Part shown: positions 1 to 8,846 of the stretch, piece after piece
How the letters are laid out: each line of letters begins with the position of its first letter
How positions within the stretch are numbered: the stretch's first letter is position 1
Source: Bradyrhizobium sp. BR 10289
Lineage (GTDB): Bacteria > Pseudomonadota > Alphaproteobacteria > Rhizobiales > Xanthobacteraceae
Direction of reading: 5' to 3'
Length of the DNA: 64,000 bases
Assembly: GCF_019455385.1 (NCBI RefSeq)
Contig: NZ_JACOFR010000014.1
Span: 62,001-126,000, forward strand
Program-made: the position numbers and the translations under genes
The notes under the pieces: generated by a model
Seen by the model: the letters and a program-made list of their open reading frames with translations, nothing else
Told to the model about the DNA's origin: nothing
Database searches by the model: none

Positions 1-1
1 T

Positions 2-340
2 TTCCAGGCGCGGATCGCCGGCCGGCAGGATGCGGCCTGGACCAAGGAGCTGGTCGAGCGGCTCGGGCTTGGCGGACTGCTCAAGCGTTATCCAGAGCAA
101 TTATCAGGCGGCCAGCAGCAGCGGGTCGCAATCGGCCGGGCATTGGCGACGAAACCGTCGCTGCTGCTGGCGGACGAGCCGACCGGCAATCTGGACGAAG
201 CCACCGCCGAGGACGTGCTGGCCCTGACGCGCGACCTCGTCGCGCGCACCGGCTGCGGCTTCCTGATGGTGACGCACAGCCTCCATCTGGCCGGCACGCT
301 CGACCGCCACCTCACCTTGCACGCGGGACGAATCGCATGA
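2..340 (+). CDS. ABC transporter ATP-binding protein, C-terminal part (cut by window start)
   Basis: This is the C-terminal ~112 residues of an ABC ATPase of the LolD/MacB type; the start lies outside the window. The ABC signature LSGGQQQR is visible at about bases 97-120, followed by the Walker B segment LLLADEPTGNLD and the H-loop MVTHS. The wording EPTGNLD is typical of the LolD/FtsE/MacB branch, which pairs with FtsX-like permeases and moves lipids, lipoproteins or peptides out of the inner membrane rather than importing. Its TGA stop overlaps the ATG of the FtsX-like permease by four bases, so the two are translationally coupled and form one exporter. Substrate unknown. Confidence 0.93.
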   Translation, partial: FQARIAGRQDAAWTKELVERLGLGGLLKRYPEQLSGGQQQRVAIGRALATKPSLLLADEPTGNLDEATAEDVLALTRDLVARTGCGFLMVTHSLHLAGTLDRHLTLHAGRIA

Positions 341-2799
341 GGCGCGCGCTGTGGGTGCTTGCGGTGCTCCTGAGCCACTGGCGGCGGCACAGGATGCAAT
401 TCGCGACGCTCCTGATCGGGCTGATCGCGGCGACGGCGCTGTGGAGCGGCGTGCAGGCAATCAACCAGCAGGCCCGCAACGCCTATGACCGCGCCGCGGC
501 GACCTTTGGCGGCGCGCGCACCGCCATGCTGGTGGCGCCGAACGCGGCGACGTTCTCGCAAGGCCTATTCGTCAAGCTGAGGCGCGCGGGCTGGCCGGTC
601 TCGCCGGTGCTGGAGGGCCGCGTTCAGGTGAATGGACGCTCGGTCCGGCTGCTCGGCATCGAGCCGGTGACGATGCCGGCCGATGTCGGCAATACGCCGC
701 GCCTTGGGGCCTCGGATCTAAGCAGCTTTGTTGCCCCACCCGGCCAGACGCTGGTGGCGCAGGAAACGCTGAACGACTTGCAGGAGCAGGAGGGCGCGGC
801 CCCGCCGATCAGCAGCGGCGCAAAGCTGCCGCCGCTGCGCGTGCTGCCGCAGCTCGTCCCTGATGTGCTCGTCGTCGATATCGGCGTGGCGCAACGCCTG
901 CTGAACAAGCCGGACCAGGTGTCGCGGCTTCTGATCGGCAAGGCGAAGGGCAAGCCAGCGCCGCTGCAGAGCATCGTCGGCGACCAGCTGCAGCGGGTCG
1001 AACCGAACGCGGAGACCGAGCTGGAGCGCCTGACCGACAGTTTCCATCTCAACCTCACCGCCTTCGGCCTGCTGTCGTTCTTTGTCGGCCTGTTCATCGT
1101 CAACTCGGCCGTGGGCCTCGCCTTCGAGCAGCGGCTGCCGATGCTGCGCACCTTGCGCGCCTGCGGCGCCTCGGCGCGGCTGGTCAACACCATGCTGGTG
1201 GTCGAGCTGGTGGCCCTGGCGCTGGTCGCAGGGCTGATCGGGCTCGTCTGCGGCTACTTTATCGCGGCCGCCTTGTTACCCGACGTCGCGGCATCACTGC
1301 GCGGGCTCTATGGCGCGCAGATCCCGGGGCAGCTCAGCCTGCAACCCGAATGGTGGCTCGCCGGCATCGGCATCAGCGTGGCCGGCGCGCTTGTGGCGGC
1401 GGCGACTAGCCTGATCAAGGCGATCAGGATGCCGGTGCTGGCGACGGCGCAGCCATACGCCTGGCAGCAGCGGCAGCGCCGCTGGCTGATCCTGCAAAGC
1501 TGTGCTGCCTGCGCCGTGTTCGCGGTCGCGCTGCTGCTGCTTCACTATGGTGTGTCGCTGATCGCGGGCTTCGGCGTGCTGGCCGCGCTGATGTTCGGCG
1601 CGGCGCTGATCCTGCCGGCGTTCCTCGAGATTATCCTGCTGATCGGCCAGCGCACCGCGCGCGGACCTCTCGCGCTGTGGTTCTGGGCGGACAGCCGGCA
1701 ACAGCTCTCGGGATTGTCGCTGGCGCTGATGGCACTGCTGCTCGCGCTCGCCGTCAATGTCGGGGTCTCCACCATGGTGGAGACGTTCAGCCGCACGTTT
1801 ATCGGCTGGCTCAACGGACGCCTCGCCGCCGACGTCTACATCAGCGCCGCCGATAATGCGCAAGGTGTCGCGATCCGGGGCTGGCTGAAGGAACGCAGCG
1901 ATGTGCAGGCAATCCTGTCGGGCGGACGGGCCGAGACACAGGTTCAGGGCCAGCCGGTAGAATTACTCGGCCTGCCCGATCACGCGCTCTATCGCGAGCG
2001 CTGGCCGCTGCTAGAGACCGCGCCGCGCGCCTGGACCCGGCTCGTGCCCGGCAATGCGGCCTTCATCAGCGAGCAATTGAGCCGCCGCCTCAACGTCCGC
2101 GTCGGCGATGTCATCGAGGTGCCGGCGCCGGGCGGAACCTGGGAGCTCGACATCGTCGGCATCTACGCCGATTACGGCAATCCCAAGGGGCAGCTTGCTG
2201 TCAATGTCGCTGCGCTGATCCGGCAGTTTCCGCAGACACCGCAGACGCGGATCGGGCTCATCGTCGCGAAAGAGAATATCCCCGACCTGATTGCGGCGTT
2301 GCAGAGGCAGTTCGCGCTCGACGACCGCAGCGTCGCCGACCAGGCGACGGTGAAGGCGGAATCGATCCGCATCTTCAACCGCACCTTCGCGGTGACTTCG
2401 GCGCTGAATGCGTTCACGCTTGGAGTCGCCGGCATTGCGCTGCTGACAAGCCTTTTGACGCTGGCAAACTCCCGCCTGCCACAGCTCGCGCCGCTCTGGG
2501 CGATCGGCATCACGCGCCCTCTCCTTGCCGCGATCGAATTGACCAAGACGCTGTCGGTCGCGCTGTTCACTGCGCTGCTGGCCGTGCCGCTTGGGTTGCT
2601 GGTGGCGTGGTGTCTGATCGCGATCGTGAACGTGAAGGCGTTCGGCTGGCGGCTGCCGTTCCATGTGTTTCCGCTACAACTGGTCGAGCTGGTCGCAGTC
2701 GCGCTGTTTGCCTCGCTGCTCGCCGCATTGCTGCCGATGCTGCGACTGGCGCGGATGCAGCCGGCGAGCCTCGTGAAGGTTTTTGCCAATGAGCGCTGA
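337..2799 (+). CDS. FtsX-like ABC transporter permease, 820 aa
   Basis: This is a large membrane subunit with duplicated FtsX/MacB-type architecture. One hydrophobic segment near residues 20-42 is followed by a periplasmic domain of about 190 residues. A cluster of membrane spans follows at about 236-480, then a second periplasmic domain (about 485-680) and three terminal spans (about 680-803). Roughly ten spans in two repeats match the long permeases of the lipoprotein/macrolide-exporter superfamily. It overlaps the preceding ATPase by ATGA and runs 11 bases into the following AttH-like gene, so the three are one transcript. This arrangement resembles the AttFGH-type systems, where an extracytoplasmic lipocalin-like protein works with the exporter. 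The substrate cannot be read from the sequence. Confidence 0.9.
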   Translation: MRRALWVLAVLLSHWRRHRMQFATLLIGLIAATALWSGVQAINQQARNAYDRAAATFGGARTAMLVAPNAATFSQGLFVKLRRAGWPVSPVLEGRVQVNGRSVRLLGIEPVTMPADVGNTPRLGASDLSSFVAPPGQTLVAQETLNDLQEQEGAAPPISSGAKLPPLRVLPQLVPDVLVVDIGVAQRLLNKPDQVSRLLIGKAKGKPAPLQSIVGDQLQRVEPNAETELERLTDSFHLNLTAFGLLSFFVGLFIVNSAVGLAFEQRLPMLRTLRACGASARLVNTMLVVELVALALVAGLIGLVCGYFIAAALLPDVAASLRGLYGAQIPGQLSLQPEWWLAGIGISVAGALVAAATSLIKAIRMPVLATAQPYAWQQRQRRWLILQSCAACAVFAVALLLLHYGVSLIAGFGVLAALMFGAALILPAFLEIILLIGQRTARGPLALWFWADSRQQLSGLSLALMALLLALAVNVGVSTMVETFSRTFIGWLNGRLAADVYISAADNAQGVAIRGWLKERSDVQAILSGGRAETQVQGQPVELLGLPDHALYRERWPLLETAPRAWTRLVPGNAAFISEQLSRRLNVRVGDVIEVPAPGGTWELDIVGIYADYGNPKGQLAVNVAALIRQFPQTPQTRIGLIVAKENIPDLIAALQRQFALDDRSVADQATVKAESIRIFNRTFAVTSALNAFTLGVAGIALLTSLLTLANSRLPQLAPLWAIGITRPLLAAIELTKTLSVALFTALLAVPLGLLVAWCLIAIVNVKAFGWRLPFHVFPLQLVELVAVALFASLLAALLPMLRLARMQPASLVKVFANER

Positions 2800-3871
2800 C
2801 AGGATTTCGCGGCGCGCCTTTGCCGGCGGCATCGCCGCACTCGCTCTCGCGCGTCGTACAAGGGCACAGGGCTATGCCGGGCTCGGCGAGACGGCAGACG
2901 GCTTTGCCAAGGTCACGCCCGGAAAGACGTTCGACTTCCCTGCGGATCATGGACCGCATCCGGAGTTTCGCATCGAGTGGTGGTATCTCACGGCAAATCT
3001 CACAGACCGCAGCGGCGCCGCCTGTGGCCTGCAATGGACGCTGTTCCGTCAGGCCGCCCGGCCGGGTCCGCAAGGCGAAGGCTGGGCCAACCAGCAGATC
3101 TGGATGGCGCATGCCGCGGTGACGCGCGCCGACACGCACCGCTTCAACGAGGTGTTTTCGCGCGGCGGTATCGGACAGGCCGGCGTCACGGCAAAGCCGT
3201 TCGCAGCGTGGATCGACGATTGGGAGATGAAGGGGGTTGAGCGCACCGACGACCAGACCCTGGCGCCGGTGACGCTGAAGGCATCCGGCACGGATTTCAG
3301 CTACGCGCTAACGCTCGAGGCCGATCGTCCCGTGGTGCTGCAAGGCGATCGCGGTTTCAGCCGCAAGTCCGAGCGCGGGCAAGCCTCGTACTATTACAGC
3401 CAGCCGTTCTACCGCGCCCGAGGCACGCTCACCATCGACGACAAGCCGGTCGATGTGACAGGCCAGGCCTGGATGGATCGCGAGTGGAGCAGCCAGCCGC
3501 TCGACACTGACCAGACCGGCTGGGACTGGCTGTCGCTGCATCTGTCGTCCGGCGACAAGCTGATGCTGTATCGGCTGCGCCAGAAGGACGGCAAGGATTA
3601 CCCGTTTGGCAACTGGATCAGCGCCGCGGGCGAGACGCAGATGATCGCGGGCAGCGATATCCAGATGGCACCGAAAGCGATCACCGAGATCGCGGGACGC
3701 AGGCTGCCGGTGGAATGGCAGATCGCGATCCCGTCGCGGTCGTTCTCGATTTCCTGCAAGCCGCTCAACCCAAAAGCCTGGATGGGGACCGGCTTCTCCT
3801 ACTGGGAAGGGCCGATCAGTTTTGCCGGCACGCATGACGGCGTTGGCTATCTCGAGCTGACCGGGTATTGA
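2789..3871 (+). CDS. AttH/CrtC-like lipocalin-domain protein, Tat-exported, 360 aa
   Basis: The protein belongs to the AttH / carotenoid-1,2-hydratase-like (CrtC) family, recognised by the N-terminal block F-R-I-E-W-W-Y-L-T-A-N and a later block G-Q-A-W-M-D-R-E-W. Residues 7-11 (S-R-R-A-F) followed by a hydrophobic stretch form a twin-arginine signal, so it probably folds before export to the periplasm. ATG 2789 is preferred over an in-frame TTG at 2783 because it starts directly before the Tat motif. The gene overlaps the end of the exporter permease, which argues that it is a partner of that exporter. CrtC homologs hydrate carotenoids, but no other carotenoid gene is present here, so a lipid-binding or accessory role is more likely than hydratase activity (inference). 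Confidence 0.88.
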   Translation: MSADRISRRAFAGGIAALALARRTRAQGYAGLGETADGFAKVTPGKTFDFPADHGPHPEFRIEWWYLTANLTDRSGAACGLQWTLFRQAARPGPQGEGWANQQIWMAHAAVTRADTHRFNEVFSRGGIGQAGVTAKPFAAWIDDWEMKGVERTDDQTLAPVTLKASGTDFSYALTLEADRPVVLQGDRGFSRKSERGQASYYYSQPFYRARGTLTIDDKPVDVTGQAWMDREWSSQPLDTDQTGWDWLSLHLSSGDKLMLYRLRQKDGKDYPFGNWISAAGETQMIAGSDIQMAPKAITEIAGRRLPVEWQIAIPSRSFSISCKPLNPKAWMGTGFSYWEGPISFAGTHDGVGYLELTGY

Positions 3872-3978
3872 GGCGCGGTCCGGGTTTCATGATCCAGGAC
3901 ATCGCGGCGACTGCGCTGTGGGCGGGGGCGTTGGGCGCGGTGGTGGCGTGACGGAAGCGCTGCGGCTCCAATCTCGGC

Positions 3979-4126
3979 TGTCGTCCCGGACAAGCGCAGC
4001 GAAGCGGAGCGCTGATCCGGGACCCATAACCACAGGGAGAGGTTGGGCGAAGACTCGGAGTTGCCTATTCCGCCCCACACCGCTCCCTGTGGTTATGGAT
4101 CCCGCGTTCGCGGGGATGACAGCGAG
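3979..4126. repeat. Palindromic intergenic repeat, family A copy 1
   Basis: The element begins TGTCGTCCCGGACAAG and continues through AGCGAAGCGGAGCG. Its inner arms are CCATAACCACAGGGAG (4024-4039) and CTCCCTGTGGTTATGG (4083-4098), which are reverse complements and can form a long hairpin. The same outer and inner sequences recur at 5469-5640 and 55155-55306. It fills most of the 283-bp gap between two convergent genes. Confidence 0.85.
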
Positions 4127-4154
4127 ATTGGAGCGCTAGCGTTGCCTCTTCCCT

Positions 4155-5348
4155 TCACTTCGTCAGCGGGCAGCCGCTGTCTTTCGCCGCGAAGAACGCC
4201 TTGTCGCCGGGGACGGTGGCGAGCAGCTTGTAGTAGTCCCACGGCTTCTTCGATTCCGACGGCTTCTTGACCTCGAACAGATACATGTCGTGGATCATGC
4301 GGCCGTTCTCGAGCACCTTGCCGCCCTGCGCGAAATCGTCGTCGACCGGCAGCTCCTTCAGCTTTTTGGCGACGGCGTCCGGATCCTTGGTGCCGGCAGC
4401 CTTGACCGCCTTGAGGTAGCTCAGCGTTGCCGAATAGGTGCCGGCCTGGATCATGTTGGGCATCCGACCGGTGCGCTTGAGGAAGCGGTCGCCGAGATTG
4501 CGCGACTTGTCGTTGACGTCCCAGTAATAGCCCTCGGTCAGCACCAGGCCTTGCGCCGCCTGCAGGCCGAGGCCGTGCACTTCGGCGAGCGTCATCAGAA
4601 GCCCTGCGAGCTTCTGGCCACTGGCGACAATGCCGAATTCAGACGCCTGCTTGATCGAGTTGGTGGTGTCGAGACCGGCATTGGCGAGCCCGACGATCTT
4701 CGCCTTCGAGCTCTGCGCCTGCAGCAGGAAGGAGGAGAAGTCCGAGGAGTTGAGCGGCACGCGCACCGAGCCGACCACCTTGCCGCCATTGGCAGTGACG
4801 ATCTCGCTGGTGTCCTTCTCCAGCGCGTAGCCGAACGCGTAGTCGGCGGTGAGGAAGAACCAGGTGTCGCCGCCGGCCTTGGTCAGCGCACCGCCGGTGC
4901 CGACGCCGAGCGCGCGGGTGTCATAGGCCCAGTGAAAGCCGTAGGGCTGGCAGGCATCGCCTGTCAGCCTCGAGGTCGCCGCGCCGACGACGATGTCGAT
5001 CTTCTTCTTTTCCTTGGAGAGCTCGTGGATCGCGAGCGCGACCGAGGAAGTCGTCAGCTCCGTGATCATGTCGACGTTCTCGACATCGTACCAGCGCCGC
5101 GCGATCGAGGTGGCCAGATCAGGCTTGTTCTGGTGGTCGGCGGTGACCAGCTCGACCTTCTGGCCCAGCACCTCGCCGCCAAAATCCTCGATCGCCATCT
5201 TGGCGGCTTCAACCGACCATTTGCCGCCGTAGTCGGCGTAGACGCCGGACTGGTCGTTGAGGATGCCGATCTTGACACCTTGTGCGAAGGCCGGCGCGGC
5301 CAGCAGCAGGGCCGAGGTTGCGACAGCGGCCAAAAGGGCTGATTTCAT
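4155..5348 (-). CDS. Orphan branched-chain amino acid-type ABC substrate-binding protein, 397 aa
   Basis: This is a periplasmic type-I binding protein of the LivJ/LivK (Peripla_BP_6) family. The N-terminus is a classical Sec signal ending A-F-A-Q-G, followed by the family hallmark V-K-I-G-I-L-N-D-Q-S-G-V-Y-A-D-Y-G. ATG 5348 is chosen because it directly precedes the signal peptide and follows a GGGAG ribosome-binding site; the frame stays open further upstream, but that stretch lies in repeat family A. No permease or ATPase gene adjoins it, so it must either use a transporter encoded elsewhere or act as a stand-alone receptor. Homologs bind branched amino acids, amides, aromatic acids or urea; the ligand cannot be deduced. 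Confidence 0.92.
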   Translation of the reverse strand: MKSALLAAVATSALLLAAPAFAQGVKIGILNDQSGVYADYGGKWSVEAAKMAIEDFGGEVLGQKVELVTADHQNKPDLATSIARRWYDVENVDMITELTTSSVALAIHELSKEKKKIDIVVGAATSRLTGDACQPYGFHWAYDTRALGVGTGGALTKAGGDTWFFLTADYAFGYALEKDTSEIVTANGGKVVGSVRVPLNSSDFSSFLLQAQSSKAKIVGLANAGLDTTNSIKQASEFGIVASGQKLAGLLMTLAEVHGLGLQAAQGLVLTEGYYWDVNDKSRNLGDRFLKRTGRMPNMIQAGTYSATLSYLKAVKAAGTKDPDAVAKKLKELPVDDDFAQGGKVLENGRMIHDMYLFEVKKPSESKKPWDYYKLLATVPGDKAFFAAKDSGCPLTK

Positions 5349-5468
5349 GTGTTGGCTCCCAGCAGTGCTTTGTTTTGAAATCGCGCGAAGTGTAGTGAAG
5401 AACCGAGGGCCTGCCCATCCATTTCGGCGTAGGCCGTTAGTATGGAGCGGCGGCGCTACGTTCTCCGT

Positions 5469-5640
5469 TGTCGTCCCGGACAAGCGCAGCGAAGCGGAGC
5501 GCTGATCCGGGACCCCCGCGCGAACGCTTGCGTTCGTCGCGATAGCCACAGGAAGGCGTTTGAGACGAAGCTGGCAACTGCGAGTCTCCGCCAAACTCCT
5601 CCCTGTGGTTATGGATCCCCGCCTTCGCGGGGATGACGGC
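5469..5640. repeat. Palindromic intergenic repeat, family A copy 2
   Basis: The outer sequence TGTCGTCCCGGACAAG is identical to the copies at 3979 and 55155. The right inner arm CTCCCTGTGGTTATGGATCC (5608-5627) is shared, whereas the left inner arm is diverged (ATAGCCACAGGA, with an extra inverted repeat CGAACGCTTGCGTTCG just before it). It lies in the 330-bp gap between the starts of one gene and the stop of the RND pump. The remaining bases 5349-5468 show only the promoter/leader of the binding protein; no gene is visible there. Confidence 0.82.
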
Positions 5641-5678
5641 GGAGGGATGTGGAGCCGCCTACGGCCATGGAGGCAGCG

Positions 5679-8600
5679 TCAGGCCGCCACTTCCGGTTTC
5701 TTCCCCTCGTTCCGCCCCTCGGCGAGGTTCCGCACCACCACGTAGAAGATCGGCGTGAACAGCAGGCCGAACAGCGTCACCCCGATCATGCCGAAGAACA
5801 CGGCGACGCCGACGGCCTGACGCATCTCCGAGCCGGAGCCGGACGAGATCACCAGCGGCAGGACGCCGAGGATGAAGGCAAAGGACGTCATCAGGATCGG
5901 CCGCAGGCGCAGCCGGCAGGCGTCGATCACCGCCTCCAGGCGCGGCTTGCCTTCATGCTCGATGTCGCGTGCGAACTCGACGATTAGAATGGCGTTCTTC
6001 GCGGCCAACCCGACCAGCACGATGAAGCCGATCTGGGTGAGGATGTTGACGTCCTGCCCCATGACGCGCACGCCGATGGTGGCAGCGAGCAGACACATCG
6101 GCACGATCAGGAGCACCGCGAACGGCAACGTCCAGCTGCCATATTGCGCGGCGAGCACGAGATAGACGAACAGCACACAGATCGGGAACACGTAGAGGCC
6201 GGCGTTGCCGCCGGTGATCTGCTGATAGGAGAGGTCGGTCCATTCGAAGGTGAAGCCGCTCGGCAGCGTGTCGTCGGCGAGCTTCTTGATGGCGTTGAGC
6301 GCGGTGGTGGAGCTGACGCCCGGCGCCGGCTCGCCCTGGAGCTCGGAGGCCGCATAGAGATTGTAGCGCGCGACACGATCGGGACCGGAGACGTCCTTGA
6401 ACTCGACCACGCTGCCCAGCATCACCGTGTCACCCGAAGCGTTGCGCGTGCGCAGCCGCGCGAGGTCGCTCGGTTCTTTCCGGAACGGGAAGTCCGCCTG
6501 GGCCGTGACGTGATAGGTGCGGCCGAACAGGTTGAAGTCGTTCACGTAGGTCGATCCGAAATAGGTCTGGATCGTGTCGTTGATGCTGGCGATAGGCACA
6601 CCAAGCTTCTGCGCCTTGGTGCGATCGATGTCGACGAACAGCTGCGGCGTGTTGGCCGAGAACGGCGAGAACACCGTAGGCCCGAGCAGCGAAGGCGATT
6701 TGCGCGCCGCAGCGACGAGCTCGTCGGTGGCGGCGGCGAGCAGCTCCGGCCCGCGGCCCTGGCGGTCCTGGATGCGGATGGTGAAGCCGCCGCCGGTGCC
6801 GATGCCCGGCACGGCCGGCGGCGGAATCACGATGATGAACGCGCCCTGGATCGCCGCGAGCCGCTTGCGCAGCTCTCCCGTGATGGCGTTCGCCGTCAGT
6901 CCCTTCTTGAGCCGCGCCTCGGGCTCGTCGAACACCGGGAACAGTGCGGCCGCGTTGCCGGCCTGCGTGCGCGTCGCGCCGGAGAACCCCGCGAAGGCGG
7001 CGACGCGGACGATGCCCGGCGTATCCAGCGAGATCCGCTCGATCTCGCGGACGATCTCCGTGGTGCGCGCCAGCGACGCGGCGCCCGGCAATTGCACGGA
7101 GATGATGACGTAGCCGCGATCCTGCGCTGGAATAAAGCCTTGCGACGTCGTCCCGATCAGCCAGCCGGCACTGCCAATCAGCACGACGTAGATCAGCAGC
7201 ATGACCACAGAGTGCCGGATCACAAAATTGGCGAGGCCGGCATAGCCATGCGAGAGCCGGTCGAACAGACGGTTGAAGGCGCCGGTGAACCCATTCCAGC
7301 CGCGGGCGATCAGGTTCCACGCAGCGGGCGGCCGCTTCTCCTCGTGCGGCGTGAGGATCAGCGATGCCAGCGCCGGCGACAGGGTCAGGGAGCAGAAGCA
7401 GGAGATCGCGGTCGCCACCGCAATGGTGACGGCGAATTGCTGGAAGAACTGCCCGGAGATGCCGCCAAGGAATGCGGTCGGCACGAACACCGCGCACAGC
7501 ACCAGCGCGATCGAGACCAGCGCGCCGCCGACCTCCTCCATGGTCTTGAGCGCGGCATCGCGCCGGCTCAGGCCATGCTCGAGATGGCGCTCGACATTCT
7601 CCACCACGACGATGGCGTCGTCGACGACGATGCCGACGGCGAGGACGAGCCCGAACAGCGTGAGATTGTTGATGGAGAAGCCAAGCGCCGCCATCACCGC
7701 GAAGGTACCGACCAGCGAGACCGGGATCGCGATGATCGGGATGATCGCGGGCCGCCAGCCCTGCAGGAACACCAGCACGACGATGACCACGAGCAGCATG
7801 GCCTCGTAGATGGTCTTGATCAGTTCGTGGACGGACTGCGCGATGAACTCGGTCGGGTTGTAGCCGATATTGTAGTCGAGGCCTTTCGGGAAGCTCGTCT
7901 TGAGCTTCTCCATCGTGTCCGAGATGTTCTTGGCAGTAGCCAGCGCGTTCGAGCCGGGCCGCTGCGTCACCAGCATCGCGACCGCTGATTTGCGCAACAG
8001 GAAGCTGTTGGTGGAGTAGGCGAGCGCACCGAGCTCGATGCGGGCGACGTCGCGCAGGCGCACCGTGCGGCCGTCGGAGCCGGCCTTGATCAGGATGTCC
8101 TCGAACTGCTTCTGGTCCTTCAGGCGCCCGGTGAACACCAGGTTCGGCTGGAAGGCGCGGTCGGCGATCGGCGGTTCGGCGATCTGGCCGCCCGCGATCT
8201 GAACGTTCTGGGCTCGGATCGCCGCCAGCACCTCGGTCGAGGTGAGGCCGAGATTGGCGATGCGGTCAGGGTCGAGCCACAGCCGCATCGAATAGTCGCG
8301 CGCACCGAAGATCTGGATGTCGCCGACGCCGTCGATGCGCAGCAGCTGGTCGCGGACCTGGAGCAGCGCATAGTTGGAGATGTAAAGCTGGTCGAAGGTG
8401 TCGTCCGGCGAGAGCATGAACACGACCATGAGGATGTCGGGCGAGTTCTTGCGGGTGACGACGCCGTTGCGCTGCACTTCGTCCGGCAGCTGCGGCTGCG
8501 CGATCGCGACGCGGTTCTGCACCAGCACCTGCGCCTTGTCGAGGTCGGTGCCGAGCTTGAAGGTGACGGTGATGGTGAGCTGGCCGTTCGAGGTCGCCTG

Positions 8601-8846
8601 GCTGTAGAGATACAGCATGTCCTCGACGCCGTTGATCTGCTGCTCGATGGGAGCCGCAACCGTGTCGGAGACGGTCTGCGCGGAAGCGCCGGGATATTGC
8701 GTGGTGACGACGACGGTCGGCGGCACCACTTGCGGATATTCGGAGACCGGCAGCGTGGTATAGGCGAGCGCGCCAACGATCAGCAGCACGATCGACAGCA
8801 CCATCGCGAGGATGGGCTGGTTGATGGACAGACGGCCGAGATTCAT
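5679..8846 (-). CDS. RND multidrug efflux transporter, inner-membrane pump (HAE1/AcrB family), 1055 aa
   Basis: This is a proton-driven resistance-nodulation-division pump that exports hydrophobic compounds from the inner membrane and periplasm. Its length is standard for HAE1 proteins. The N-terminal helix with I-N-Q-P-I-L-A-M-V, the porter-domain motif T-T-Q-Y-P-G-A-S-A, and the TM4 proton-relay pair in V-G-I-V-V-D-D-A-I-V-V-V-E-N-V are all visible, as is the repeat of twelve spans flanking two large periplasmic loops. Its ATG overlaps the TGA of the adaptor gene by four bases, so pump and adaptor are co-translated. No outer-membrane TolC-type gene and no TetR repressor gene is adjacent; the channel must be supplied from elsewhere. 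Confidence 0.96.
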   Translation of the reverse strand: MNLGRLSINQPILAMVLSIVLLIVGALAYTTLPVSEYPQVVPPTVVVTTQYPGASAQTVSDTVAAPIEQQINGVEDMLYLYSQATSNGQLTITVTFKLGTDLDKAQVLVQNRVAIAQPQLPDEVQRNGVVTRKNSPDILMVVFMLSPDDTFDQLYISNYALLQVRDQLLRIDGVGDIQIFGARDYSMRLWLDPDRIANLGLTSTEVLAAIRAQNVQIAGGQIAEPPIADRAFQPNLVFTGRLKDQKQFEDILIKAGSDGRTVRLRDVARIELGALAYSTNSFLLRKSAVAMLVTQRPGSNALATAKNISDTMEKLKTSFPKGLDYNIGYNPTEFIAQSVHELIKTIYEAMLLVVIVVLVFLQGWRPAIIPIIAIPVSLVGTFAVMAALGFSINNLTLFGLVLAVGIVVDDAIVVVENVERHLEHGLSRRDAALKTMEEVGGALVSIALVLCAVFVPTAFLGGISGQFFQQFAVTIAVATAISCFCSLTLSPALASLILTPHEEKRPPAAWNLIARGWNGFTGAFNRLFDRLSHGYAGLANFVIRHSVVMLLIYVVLIGSAGWLIGTTSQGFIPAQDRGYVIISVQLPGAASLARTTEIVREIERISLDTPGIVRVAAFAGFSGATRTQAGNAAALFPVFDEPEARLKKGLTANAITGELRKRLAAIQGAFIIVIPPPAVPGIGTGGGFTIRIQDRQGRGPELLAAATDELVAAARKSPSLLGPTVFSPFSANTPQLFVDIDRTKAQKLGVPIASINDTIQTYFGSTYVNDFNLFGRTYHVTAQADFPFRKEPSDLARLRTRNASGDTVMLGSVVEFKDVSGPDRVARYNLYAASELQGEPAPGVSSTTALNAIKKLADDTLPSGFTFEWTDLSYQQITGGNAGLYVFPICVLFVYLVLAAQYGSWTLPFAVLLIVPMCLLAATIGVRVMGQDVNILTQIGFIVLVGLAAKNAILIVEFARDIEHEGKPRLEAVIDACRLRLRPILMTSFAFILGVLPLVISSGSGSEMRQAVGVAVFFGMIGVTLFGLLFTPIFYVVVRNLAEGRNEGKKPEVAA

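Noticed and set aside
5349..5594. N-terminal extension of the 4155-5348 binding protein
   Set aside because: The extra 82 residues include the translated family A repeat (V-P-D-Q-R-S-A-S-L-R-L) and would bury the signal peptide; ATG 5348 has its own ribosome-binding site.
3979..5640. CRISPR-like array formed by the repeated family A elements
   Set aside because: Copies are over 1 kb apart with genes in between, are themselves palindromic with hairpin loops, and lack regular short spacers.
6144..7988. Long open frame on the plus strand (about 614 codons) over the RND pump
   Set aside because: It lies entirely antisense to the pump, is very Arg/Asp/His-rich and shows no domain or ribosome-binding site.
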